The notes beneath the pieces were generated by a model that was not told the origin of the DNA, made no database searches, and saw only the letters and a list, made by a program, of their open reading frames with translations. The position numbers and the translations under genes were made by a program. Below, piece after piece: positions 1-6,286 of a stretch of DNA of 7,887 nt. The stretch spans positions 1 to 7,887 of the forward strand of contig CAIKKO010000595.1 in NCBI GenBank assembly GCA_903828025.1, written 5' to 3'. How positions within the stretch are numbered: position 1 is the stretch's first letter; each line of letters begins with the position of its first letter. The stretch comes from an uncultured Sphingomonadales bacterium (GTDB taxonomy: Bacteria; Pseudomonadota; Alphaproteobacteria; Sphingomonadales; Sphingomonadaceae).

Positions 1-669
1 GAGGAACACCATGACATCGGCGACATCCTCGGGCTGGCCGACCCGCCCGAGTGCGGCGCGCCCCGCATAGTAATCGCGCGCGCCGGTATCGCCCTCGAAC
101 AGCGCTTTGGTCATGCCCGTGGCGATGGCGCCGGGCTGCACGCAATTGACCGTGATCGCTTCGGGCCCCAGCGCCATCGCCAGCGCGCGGGTGAGGCCCA
201 GAATCGCATGCTTCGATGTGGTGTAGGCCACCAGCCCCGCATCGCCGTAGCGCGACATGATCGAGCCGACATTGACCACGCGGCCCTTGCCCGAGCGCGC
301 CAGCAGCGGCTGCAGCGCGCGGGTGAGCTTCATCGCGGCCGTTACGTTGATCGCCAGCGCGCCGTCCCAGTCTGCGTCGGTCATTTCGGCGAAGGGGCCT
401 GCCGGGCAGACCCCGGCGTTGTTGATCAGGATATCGCACCCGCCAAGCAGGCTTTCCGCTGCCCCGGCGATGGCGGCGAAGGCTTCGGGGTCAGCCAGAT
501 CGGCGAGCAGCGTATGCGTGCCGCTGAGCCCCTCGCCCACTCGGTCGACCGCGAGCACCGCCACGCCCTCGGCGATCAGCCGCGCCGTGGCTGCCGCGCC
601 CATGCCCGAAGCCGCGCCGGTGACCACCGCCGTGCGGCCCGTGAGGTCGCGCCCGCGCGCTGTGACCAT
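1..669 (-). CDS. SDR-family NAD(P)-dependent oxidoreductase, 3' end cut off by the window edge
   Basis: Classical short-chain dehydrogenase/reductase; the visible 223 residues lack only the last 25-35 of a usual ~250. Seen in order: Rossmann glycine motif TGAASGMG (17-24), Asp42 at the end of the second beta strand (in this family it favours NAD over NADP), NNAG (83-86), Asn108 in INVT, catalytic Ser136, and YTTSK giving Tyr149 and Lys153. The Asn-Ser-Tyr-Lys tetrad is complete, so an active alcohol/ketone oxidoreductase is expected; the substrate is unknown. The ATG at 669-667 overlaps the TGA of the upstream epoxide-hydrolase-like gene by one base (TGATG), and GGGAG lies 8 nt before it (678-682), so it is read as the fourth visible gene of the operon. 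The frame is still open at base 1. Family call is firm; the role in an oxidative catabolic operon is inference. Confidence 0.93.
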   Translation of the reverse strand, partial: MVTARGRDLTGRTAVVTGAASGMGAAATARLIAEGVAVLAVDRVGEGLSGTHTLLADLADPEAFAAIAGAAESLLGGCDILINNAGVCPAGPFAEMTDADWDGALAINVTAAMKLTRALQPLLARSGKGRVVNVGSIMSRYGDAGLVAYTTSKHAILGLTRALAMALGPEAITVNCVQPGAIATGMTKALFEGDTGARDYYAGRAALGRVGQPEDVADVMVFL

Positions 670-1034
670 CAGGCAAACTCCCGCTGGAATTCGAGCATGT
701 CGAAATAGTCGCGCCAGTGGGCGATCTTGCCCTCGGCGTTGATTTCGAACGTGCCCGAAACGCGGATAGCGCGCCAGCGGCCCGCGACAAGGAACCTGTC
801 GGTCCGCTCGGTCAGCACCACGTTGCCGCTGGCGGCGATGTGGTGGGTGATCCATTCGGTGCCCTCGATCGGCGGGAACTGGCCCATCAGCGCCTGCACC
901 CCGGCAAGCCCGACGGCGGGCTCCATCGGAATGTTATGCCAGACAATGCCTTCGGCCATCATGCCGAACGCGGCGGGGGCATCGCCCCGGTTCCACGCGG
1001 CGATGAACGCTTCGACGATCTCCTGCGGGCTCAT
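669..1034 (-). CDS. Limonene-1,2-epoxide hydrolase-family (NTF2-like fold) protein
   Basis: A 121-residue single-domain protein, near the usual size for small cone-shaped NTF2-like enzymes. Two blocks match the limonene-1,2-epoxide hydrolase (LEH) family: LTERTDR (74-80) and HWRDYFDM (106-113). By comparison with Rhodococcus LEH recalled from memory, Arg77, Asp79 and Asp109 correspond to its Arg99-Asp101-Asp132 triad, and Asn34 in WHNIP corresponds to water-holding Asn55. The partner Tyr53 is Trp32 here. In the family these residues activate water to open an epoxide without a covalent intermediate. The ATG at 1034 is chosen because AGGAG lies 6 nt upstream and the ATG overlaps the ThuA gene's TGA by four bases (ATGA); the open frame runs further upstream to 1202 but only antisense-like sequence lies there. 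The true substrate is unknown; a SnoaL-type isomerase or hydratase role is possible. Confidence 0.88.
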   Translation of the reverse strand: MSPQEIVEAFIAAWNRGDAPAAFGMMAEGIVWHNIPMEPAVGLAGVQALMGQFPPIEGTEWITHHIAASGNVVLTERTDRFLVAGRWRAIRVSGTFEINAEGKIAHWRDYFDMLEFQREFA

Positions 1035-1828
1035 GCGGGGCTCCTGACTTGCGCGGTCCAATCGAGCGCATTGGCGATCACGCGGCGGACGGCGGTGTTT
1101 GCATACGTGTGGGGGCCATCGCCGAACTGGCAATAGACGATCTGCGCCGCGCCTGCCGGTTTGGCCCACGCGACCAGATTGCTGCCGGGCGGGTGCGGCC
1201 AATCGGCGTTGTCGAACATCCGCCCGGCGACGGCATGGGCGGCGGAATAGAAATTTTCCGCAACGAAATCATGGTTGGCGCGGATCAGCGGGGTCACATC
1301 ATCCTCGAACACTTCGCCGAGGTAGAGCTCGTCGTTGACCGGGAACGTGAGCGGCACCCCTTCAAGCACGGGATGATCCGCCACCAGCCGCGCGGTGTAG
1401 TCCACATCGTGGCGGTAGCCCGAATCGAGCACCGCGCGGCCCTGCACCGTGCCCGGCTGATAGAGGAACCGCCCGCCCAGCCATGCGCTCCACTGCGGCC
1501 ATTCCGCCCAGCCCGCGATGGCATGGTGCATCATCACCGCGCCGCGCCCGGAGGCAAAGCGCCGCTCCAGCGCGGCCTTGAAGCCTTGCGATGGAGCCTT
1601 GGTGGTCACCGTGCCATCGGCGAACGTATAGCCTGCCATATCGTAGAACAGCAGCGCATCCGCCGCATCCGCCGCGCCCGCAGCCACCTGTTCCTCCGCC
1701 TCCGGATGGATCAGGTGCGTCACCTCCCACCCCCCGGTTTCGGCACCCAGCGCGGCCAGAAACGCGGCGAACGGCGCCTCCTCGTAAGGATGGCCGCCGC
1801 TGAGGACGAGGAGCGTGCGCCGGTCCAT
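1031..1828 (-). CDS. ThuA-domain protein (glutamine-amidotransferase-like fold)
   Basis: A 265-residue protein filled by one ThuA domain (trehalose-utilisation family, related to class I glutamine amidotransferases). Visible family features are the N-terminal beta strand running into SGGHPYEEAPF (10-20), the elbow-like MMHHAIAGW (99-107) where the amidotransferase nucleophile region would lie, DHPVLEGV (151-158), and the C-terminal block FGDGPHTYAN (235-244) followed by an amphipathic helix ending NALDW. No Cys sits in the elbow, so no Cys-dependent amidotransferase chemistry is expected. ThuA proteins occur in sugar and other catabolic clusters, and their exact reaction is poorly defined. 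The ATG follows the upstream MDR gene by 3 nt with little Shine-Dalgarno sequence, so translation probably depends on coupling; the gene's end overlaps the next start by 4 nt. Family call is good; function unknown. Confidence 0.88.
   Translation of the reverse strand: MDRRTLLVLSGGHPYEEAPFAAFLAALGAETGGWEVTHLIHPEAEEQVAAGAADAADALLFYDMAGYTFADGTVTTKAPSQGFKAALERRFASGRGAVMMHHAIAGWAEWPQWSAWLGGRFLYQPGTVQGRAVLDSGYRHDVDYTARLVADHPVLEGVPLTFPVNDELYLGEVFEDDVTPLIRANHDFVAENFYSAAHAVAGRMFDNADWPHPPGSNLVAWAKPAGAAQIVYCQFGDGPHTYANTAVRRVIANALDWTAQVRSPA
1041..1045 (-). promoter_or_regulatory. Ribosome binding site fixing the start of the LEH-like gene
   Basis: On the minus strand AGGAG sits 6 nt before the ATG at 1034. 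It lies inside the end of the ThuA coding region and picks this ATG over the upstream in-frame one at 1202. Confidence 0.75.
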
Positions 1829-1831
1829 GGC

Positions 1832-2851
1832 TCAGCCCAGCTTCAGGATCATCTTGCCATCGTTCGCGCCGCTGAACAGGCGCAGGAACGCGGGCAGCGC
1901 GTTGTCAATCCCGTCATCGACATGCTCGTCGAACACCAGCTTGCCCTCACGCAGCCAGCCCGCCATCGCGGCGATGCCCTCGCCGAAGCGCGGCACATAG
2001 TCGGCCACCAGCAGCCCGGTGATCGAGGCGCGCTTGACGATCAGCTGCCACACATTGCGCGCGCCGGTTTTCTCGCCCGCGTTGTTGTATTCGCTGATGA
2101 GCCCGCACAGCCTGATCCGCGCGCGCATCGCGAGGTTGTTGAGCCCCGCGTCGAGGATATCGCCGCCGACGTTCTCGAAGATCACGTTCACGCCCTCAGG
2201 CGCGGCGGCGGCGAGTTCGGCGGAAAGCTGATCGACGCTCTTGCCGCGATAGTCGATGGCGACATCGAAGCCGTAGCGTTCGATCAGCCGCGCGCACTTC
2301 TCCGGGCCGCCGGCAATGCCGATGACTTTGCTCGCGCCCTTGAGCTTGGCGATCTGGCCGACCAGCGAGCCCACTGCGCCCGCCGCGCCCGTTACCAGCA
2401 CGACATCGCCGGGTTCGGGCTTGCACACTTCGAGATAGCCGAAATAGGCGGTCATCCCGACGGCGCCGAGCACCGACAGGAAGTTGGTGGGCGAAGGCAC
2501 GATGCCGGGATCAATCGGCGCGCTGAAGCCCCCGGCCTGCGAGACCGAGTATTCCTCAATCGCGTTGAGCCCGCCGACCCACTGGCCGACCGGGAAGCCG
2601 TCCGCCTTGCTCGCCACCACTTCGCCCACGGTGGAAGCGCGCACCGGGGTGCCGAGCGGGATTGGCGGCATATAGCTGGGCGCATCGTCCATCCAGCCGC
2701 GCATCGCCGGATCGAGCGAGGCATAGCGGTTGCGGATCAGGAACTCGCCGTCGGCCAGTTCGGGCAGGGGTTCGGTGACCAGGCTGAAATCTTCGGCCAC
2801 GGGCACGCCATTGGGGCGGCGGACCAGCAGGAAACGGCGGTTTTCGCTCAC
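1832..2851 (-). CDS. Zinc-independent MDR-family NADP-dependent oxidoreductase (CurA/PTGR-like ene-reductase)
   Basis: 339 residues from a GTG start, normal for the prostaglandin-reductase/CurA/leukotriene-B4-dehydrogenase branch of the medium-chain dehydrogenases. Seen: SLDPAMRGWMDD (45-56), the family's N-terminal signature; cofactor-binding loop TGAAGAVGS (154-162); GGPEK with Lys185 in the position that usually contacts the NADP 2'-phosphate; FENVGG (225-230); CGLISEYN (249-256); and C-terminal GKMILKL. No Cys/His cluster for catalytic or structural zinc is seen. Known members reduce the C=C bond of 2-alkenals, enones or 15-keto prostaglandins using NADPH, so an enal/enone reductase role is likely here. 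The GTG at 2851 is chosen because TAGGAG lies 7 nt upstream and homology begins there (SENRRFLLVRRP); the frame extends to 2944 but that part crosses the repeat region. First gene of the minus-strand operon, divergent from the oxygenase gene. Confidence 0.92.
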   Translation of the reverse strand: MSENRRFLLVRRPNGVPVAEDFSLVTEPLPELADGEFLIRNRYASLDPAMRGWMDDAPSYMPPIPLGTPVRASTVGEVVASKADGFPVGQWVGGLNAIEEYSVSQAGGFSAPIDPGIVPSPTNFLSVLGAVGMTAYFGYLEVCKPEPGDVVLVTGAAGAVGSLVGQIAKLKGASKVIGIAGGPEKCARLIERYGFDVAIDYRGKSVDQLSAELAAAAPEGVNVIFENVGGDILDAGLNNLAMRARIRLCGLISEYNNAGEKTGARNVWQLIVKRASITGLLVADYVPRFGEGIAAMAGWLREGKLVFDEHVDDGIDNALPAFLRLFSGANDGKMILKLG

Positions 2852-2858
2852 GTACAGG

Positions 2859-2863
2859 CTCCT
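2859..2863 (-). promoter_or_regulatory. Ribosome binding site supporting the GTG start of the MDR gene
   Basis: AGGAG on the minus strand, 7 nt before the GTG at 2851-2849. No in-frame ATG lies nearby, and the family's N-terminal homology starts directly after the GTG. Confidence 0.8.
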
Positions 2864-2941
2864 AGATCGGGTGACGCGCGCCGGACTGCGACGCAGCGCC
2901 AAAGCCCAGACCCTAGACCCCGGCGCGGCCAAGACGACTGT

Positions 2942-2998
2942 CATTTTTACCGGGCATTTCTACCGGGCATTTTTACGCTACCGGGCATTTTTACCGGG
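2942..2998 (+). repeat. Four tandem copies of a 13-bp direct repeat, CATTTYTACCGGG
   Basis: Copies lie at 2942-2954, 2955-2967, 2968-2985 and 2986-2998. Copies 1 and 4 are identical; copy 2 has one T-to-C change; copy 3 matches but carries a 5-bp insertion (CATTTTTAC-GCTAC-CGGG). There is no spacer between copies. The array is placed between two divergent operons, so iterated binding sites for a regulator are plausible, but slipped-strand expansion without function would look the same. The unit is not itself palindromic. Confidence 0.9.
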
Positions 2999-3095
2999 CC
3001 GCAACCAGCGTCCTCCCCTTTTTGGCAGGTGCTGGCGGCGCTCATCCCCCGCAGACTGCGCGCGCGCTGCCCCGCGCCCGACAGGACCCCCGATC

Positions 3096-4544
3096 ATGGC
3101 CCAACCGTTCTTCGATCACCCCTATCTCAGCGGCCATCATGCGCCGATGGGATTCGAGGCCGATGCGCCCGATCTGATCATCGAGGGCGCGATCCCGGAG
3201 GATCTTGCGGGCATCTTCTATCGCAACGGGCCCGATCCGCTCTACCCCCCGCGTGAGGGCGATTATCACTGGTTCGACGGCGACGGCATGGTCTTCGCGT
3301 TCGAGATCGGCGAGGGCCGCGTCGCGGTGCGCAACCGCTGGGTCAAGACCGACAAGTTCCTGCTCGAAAAGGCGGCGGGCAAGCGGCTGTTCGGCATTTT
3401 CGGCAATCCGATGACCAGCGACCCCAGCGTGCAGGGCAAGCGCTACAACACCGGCAACACCAATATCATCCTGCACGGCGGGCAATTGCTCGCGCTGATG
3501 GAAGGCGCGCCGCCGGTCGCGCTCGATCCGCGCAGCCTCGAGACGCTGGGCGAGCAGCAGTATGGCGGGCTGGTCACCTCCTCGTTCTCGGCGCATCCCA
3601 AGATTGACTACGTGACGGGCGAGATGTTCAACACCGGCGCTGCCATCCACGGCATGATGGGCGCGGCGGAAATGCGCTATGACATTGTCCGCGCCGACGG
3701 GACGATCCGCAAGACCGAGATCATCCCGATGCCGCACTTCAGCCTGATGCACACCTTCCTGCTGACCGAGAACTGGGCGATTTTCCCGTTCATTCCCATC
3801 GACACCGACTTGAAGCGCTTCGCTGCGGGCGGGCCGATGACCGCCTGGGTCAATAATCGCCCGACCAAGCTGGCGATCATGCCGCGCGAGGGCAGCGCGG
3901 CGCAGGTGCAGTGGTTCGAATACGAGCCGCGCCACATGTTCCACGAACTCAACGTGTGGGAAGAGGACGGCAAGATCATCGCGGATGTCGCCGCCGCCAA
4001 CGGCACCGCGCTGTTTCCGGACGAGACCGGCGCGCGCCGCACGCACGGCGATACGCAGCAGAGCCTGCGCCGCTGGACGATCGACCCCAAGGGCAACACC
4101 AGCGCCATGAAGGAAGAAACGCTCAACGACCGCGATATCCAGTTCCCCCGGCCCGACGACCGGCTGACGACGCGCAAATCGCGCCAGAGCTTCGCCAACA
4201 TCAACCTCCATTCGCGCGATGGGCGGGTGGAAGGCATGGATGCGGTGCTGCGCTTCGATACCGCGACCGGGCAGGAAGACATCTGGCACTTCGGCGCGGG
4301 CGCAGCGGCGGGTGAACTGGTGTTCGCCCCGCGCCTCGGCGGCACCGAGGAGGCGGACGGCTATGCCATGACCATCGTCCACCCCGCGAACAGCGCGACC
4401 AGCGAACTGGCGATCTTTGCCGCGAAGGATATCGCGGCAGGCCCCATCGCGCGCGTGCTGATCCCGTTCCGCGTGCCAAGCGGGTTCCACTGCAACTTCT
4501 ACGCCCGCGACAACCCGTTCTACCGGCAGGCGATTTCCCACTAA
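3096..4544 (+). CDS. Carotenoid oxygenase-family protein (lignostilbene-dioxygenase-like, Fe(II)-dependent C=C cleavage)
   Basis: 482 residues, full length for the RPE65/carotenoid-oxygenase family, a seven-bladed propeller with Fe(II) held by four His. The four are visible in their usual contexts: His167 (SAHPKID), His219 (LMHTFLLTENW), His283 (FHELNV) and His465 (SGFHCNFY). WFDGDGM (59-65) and RYNTGNTN (116-123) also fit the bacterial stilbene-cleaving branch. Such enzymes split an alkene with O2 into two carbonyls in the cytoplasm. Compared with LsdA (recalled from memory), Phe60 matches its Phe59 but Phe102 replaces Tyr101 and Met135 replaces Lys134, the pair that binds the phenolic OH, so a 4-hydroxystilbene is an unlikely substrate. 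Cys466 follows the last His, where Gly is common. The ATG at 3096 starts the homology and has AGGA 9 nt upstream; the upstream extension of the frame crosses the repeats. First gene of unit B. Confidence 0.94.
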   Translation: MAQPFFDHPYLSGHHAPMGFEADAPDLIIEGAIPEDLAGIFYRNGPDPLYPPREGDYHWFDGDGMVFAFEIGEGRVAVRNRWVKTDKFLLEKAAGKRLFGIFGNPMTSDPSVQGKRYNTGNTNIILHGGQLLALMEGAPPVALDPRSLETLGEQQYGGLVTSSFSAHPKIDYVTGEMFNTGAAIHGMMGAAEMRYDIVRADGTIRKTEIIPMPHFSLMHTFLLTENWAIFPFIPIDTDLKRFAAGGPMTAWVNNRPTKLAIMPREGSAAQVQWFEYEPRHMFHELNVWEEDGKIIADVAAANGTALFPDETGARRTHGDTQQSLRRWTIDPKGNTSAMKEETLNDRDIQFPRPDDRLTTRKSRQSFANINLHSRDGRVEGMDAVLRFDTATGQEDIWHFGAGAAAGELVFAPRLGGTEEADGYAMTIVHPANSATSELAIFAAKDIAAGPIARVLIPFRVPSGFHCNFYARDNPFYRQAISH

Positions 4545-4556
4545 AGAAAGCCCCTC

Positions 4557-6161
4557 ATGGCCACGATTCCTGCACACCTCGCCGCCTATGCCGCCGACGG
4601 CAGCTGGTCCAACATGACCATCGGCGATTACGCGCGCCGCTGGGCGGAGACCGACCCGGACCGGGTGGTCTATCTGGGCGATCCCGCCGCGCCGACGTAT
4701 GCCAGCCTGCTCGCGGACGGTGAGGCGCTGGCGCGGGCGCTGCACGATCTGGGCCTCAAGACCGGCGACGTCATCGGCTTTCAGGTGCCCAACTGGGTCG
4801 AGGCCTCGGTCATCAACCTCGCGGCCAATCTCGGCGGCTTCGTGATCGCGCCGATCGTGCCGATCTACCGCGATGCCGAAGTGATCCAGATGCTGGGCGA
4901 CAGCAAAGCCCGCGCGTTTTTCGTGGCCGAGAGCTTCCGGAACTACGACTTCGCCGGAATGGTGGACCGCGTGCGCGCGCACCTGCCCGAACTGCGCCAT
5001 GTCATCTATGTGCGGCCCGCCGAACGCACACCCGATTTCGCCGCGCTGGTGGAGCATGGGCGCGGGCTCACCACTCCGCTGGACGCTGTCGATCCCAACG
5101 CGCTCAAGCTCATCCTCTATACCTCGGGCACCACCGGGCGTCCCAAGGGTGTGCTGCATTCGCACAACACGCTGGACCGGGTGGCGCAATTTGGCCGCCA
5201 GTACAGCGGCGTGCCGAACGACGTGACGCTGATGCCCTCACCCGTCACGCACATCAGCGGCTTTTCCGGCGGGCTGGAAAAGCCCTTCGCCTCTGGCAGC
5301 CAGGTCGTGCTGATGGAAGTGTGGAAGGCCGCCGAAGCGGTCGCGCTGATTGATCGCTACGGCGTGACTTCCACCGTCGCGGCCACGCCGTTTCTGCAGG
5401 AACTGTGCGACGCGGCGGAGGCGGCCGGCTCCAAGCTCCCCACGTTCCGCCGCTTTGCCTGCGGCGGCGCTGCCATCCCGTCAGAGCTGGTCTACACCGC
5501 CAACAAGCGCCTCGCGCACCCATGCGCCTACCGGGTCTACGGCAGCTCCGAAGTGCCGCTGGCGACGCCGGGCGTGCTGCCCGAAGAAAGCCTTGAACTG
5601 GCCGCCGAAACCGATGGCCGGGCGCTCGATTACGAGCTGCGGCTGGTGGACGATGACGGCAACGAAGTGCCCCACGGCACCGACGGTGAAATCCTCGTGC
5701 GCGGCCCGGCGATGTTCCTGGGCTATGCCGATGAAGCGCAGACCCGCGAATCGCTGACGGACGATGGCTTTTTCCGCACCGGCGATATCGGCCGGATCAC
5801 CCCCTCGGGCGCGCTGGTCATCACCGGGCGCAAGAAGGATCTGATCATTCGCGGCGGGGAGAATATCAGCGCCAAGGAGATCGAGGACGTGCTCCACACA
5901 CATCCGGCGATCAAGGAAGCCGCCGTGGTCGCGATGCCGCACCCGCGCCTTGGCGAAGGCATTTGCGCCTATATCATCCCCATGGGCGAGGCGCGGCCAG
6001 CCATGGCCGAACTCTCCGCGTTCGTCAGCACGGCGGGCCTTGCCAAGCAGAAGTGCCCCGAACGGATCGAGTGGGTGGACGCTCTGCCGCGCACCGCCTC
6101 GGGCAAGATCCGCAAGGACCAGCTGCGCGCGATGATCAAGGCGCTGGTGCAGGCGGGGTAA
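4557..6161 (+). CDS. AMP-forming acyl-CoA synthetase (class I adenylate-forming ligase)
   Basis: 534 residues, full length for the ANL superfamily. It should adenylate a carboxylic acid with ATP and pass it to CoA. Seen: phosphate-binding loop YTSGTTGRPKG (188-198); acid-binding/adenine region CGGAAIP (302-308) and YGSSE (328-332); TGD (408-410); hinge GRKKDLIIRGGENIS (424-438); and Lys517 in RTASGKIRK, the C-terminal lysine needed for adenylation. All core motifs are intact. The stretch MPSPVTHISG (226-235) and ATPFLQEL (276-283) recall cyclohexanecarboxylate-CoA ligase-type and other alicyclic/aryl acid ligases, but the substrate cannot be fixed. It starts 12 nt after the oxygenase stop, with only a weak purine-rich AAAGAAAG upstream, so it is co-transcribed; it may activate an acid derived from the cleavage product after aldehyde oxidation, which would need an enzyme not seen here. 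Confidence 0.94.
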   Translation: MATIPAHLAAYAADGSWSNMTIGDYARRWAETDPDRVVYLGDPAAPTYASLLADGEALARALHDLGLKTGDVIGFQVPNWVEASVINLAANLGGFVIAPIVPIYRDAEVIQMLGDSKARAFFVAESFRNYDFAGMVDRVRAHLPELRHVIYVRPAERTPDFAALVEHGRGLTTPLDAVDPNALKLILYTSGTTGRPKGVLHSHNTLDRVAQFGRQYSGVPNDVTLMPSPVTHISGFSGGLEKPFASGSQVVLMEVWKAAEAVALIDRYGVTSTVAATPFLQELCDAAEAAGSKLPTFRRFACGGAAIPSELVYTANKRLAHPCAYRVYGSSEVPLATPGVLPEESLELAAETDGRALDYELRLVDDDGNEVPHGTDGEILVRGPAMFLGYADEAQTRESLTDDGFFRTGDIGRITPSGALVITGRKKDLIIRGGENISAKEIEDVLHTHPAIKEAAVVAMPHPRLGEGICAYIIPMGEARPAMAELSAFVSTAGLAKQKCPERIEWVDALPRTASGKIRKDQLRAMIKALVQAG

Positions 6162-6163
6162 AG

Positions 6164-6187
6164 CCCTCTCCCCTTCAGGGGAGAGGG
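6164..6187. terminator. Strong GC hairpin just after the ligase gene; REP-like palindrome / probable terminator
   Basis: Perfect 10-bp stem: CCCTCTCCCC (6164-6173) pairs with GGGGAGAGGG (6178-6187) around a TTCA loop, starting 3 nt after the TAA. The downstream sequence TTGGGAG is not a T-tract, so classical intrinsic termination is not assured. Its core is the reverse complement of the hairpin at 6257-6278. GGGGAGAG palindromes of this sort are common between genes in sphingomonads and relatives (general knowledge). Confidence 0.7.
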
Positions 6188-6227
6188 TTGGGAGTGGGGA
6201 ATGCACGCGCGGCCCCCTCTCAACTCC

Positions 6228-6250
6228 GGCTAGGCGCTACGCGCCAAGCC
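6228..6250. other. Imperfect hairpin in the convergent spacer
   Basis: GGCT (6228-6231) and GGCGC (6233-6237) pair with GCGCC (6241-6245) and AGCC (6247-6250), with an A-A mismatch and a TAC loop. It lies between the two stronger palindromes and may be part of the same repeat element. Confidence 0.5.
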
Positions 6251-6256
6251 TGCGTA

Positions 6257-6278
6257 TCTCTCCCCTGAAGGGGAGAGA
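6257..6278. terminator. Second GC hairpin, reverse complement of the first; probable terminator for unit C
   Basis: Perfect 9-bp stem: TCTCTCCCC (6257-6265) pairs with GGGGAGAGA (6270-6278) around a TGAA loop. It lies 8 nt beyond the TGA of the minus-strand SDR gene. The core CTCTCCCC-TGAA-GGGGAGAG is exactly the reverse complement of the core of the 6164-6187 hairpin, so the two form an inverted pair about 70 nt apart, as in paired REP elements, and could block transcription arriving from both sides. There is no adjacent T-tract on either strand. Confidence 0.65.
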
Positions 6279-6286
6279 GCGGCACC

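Larger units (their letters stand above)
2852..3095. promoter_or_regulatory. Divergent intergenic control region between the MDR operon and the oxygenase operon
   Basis: These 244 nt separate the outward-facing starts of units A and B and must contain both promoters. The repeat array at 2942-2998 sits near the middle and is the only AT-richer stretch. The MDR-proximal side holds a short palindrome, CTGCG-A-CGCAG (2886-2896), and a tandem AGACCC pair (2908-2920). The oxygenase-proximal side has TTGGCA at 3022-3027 without a convincing -10 partner and a weak AGGA (3083-3086) 9 nt before the ATG. I cannot place either promoter with confidence. No gene is supported inside it. Confidence 0.65.

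Noticed and set aside
208..742. Two plus-strand open frames opposite the first SDR gene
   Set aside because: The minus strand here encodes an SDR with all its motifs; the plus-strand translations are compositional shadows.
2886..2896. Palindrome CTGCG-A-CGCAG as an operator
   Set aside because: It is only 5 bp per arm in GC-rich DNA and could easily be chance; recorded only as part of the control region.
2852..2944. A 31-residue N-terminal extension of the MDR protein from an ATG at 2944
   Set aside because: The GTG at 2851 has a well-placed AGGAG and starts the family homology; the extension is Arg-rich and reaches into the repeat array.
2942..2998. The repeat array as a CRISPR
   Set aside because: The units are 13 bp and abut with no spacers, and no cas gene is present.
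3022..3050. TTGGCA as a -35 element for the oxygenase operon
   Set aside because: The sequence 17 nt downstream (ATCCCC around 3044-3049) does not resemble a -10 box, so I do not call a promoter.
2730..3095. A 122-residue N-terminal extension of the oxygenase
   Set aside because: Family homology begins at the ATG at 3096. The extension would overlap the divergent MDR gene and translate the 13-bp repeats, and it shows no signal peptide.
1049..3256. A 735-codon open frame on the plus strand, antisense to the ThuA and MDR genes
   Set aside because: It runs antisense across clear ThuA and MDR genes and the repeat region, its Arg/His/Ala-rich translation shows no domain, and long antisense frames are expected in GC-rich DNA with strong third-position bias.
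3042..5189. A 715-codon open frame on the minus strand
   Set aside because: It is the antisense mirror of the oxygenase and ligase genes, which carry full catalytic motifs; its translation is low-complexity and Arg/His/Val-rich with no recognisable fold.
5481..6206. A 241-codon minus-strand open frame under the ligase 3' end
   Set aside because: It begins inside the hairpin spacer and is otherwise antisense to the conserved C-terminal domain of the ligase; no ribosome binding site or domain supports it.
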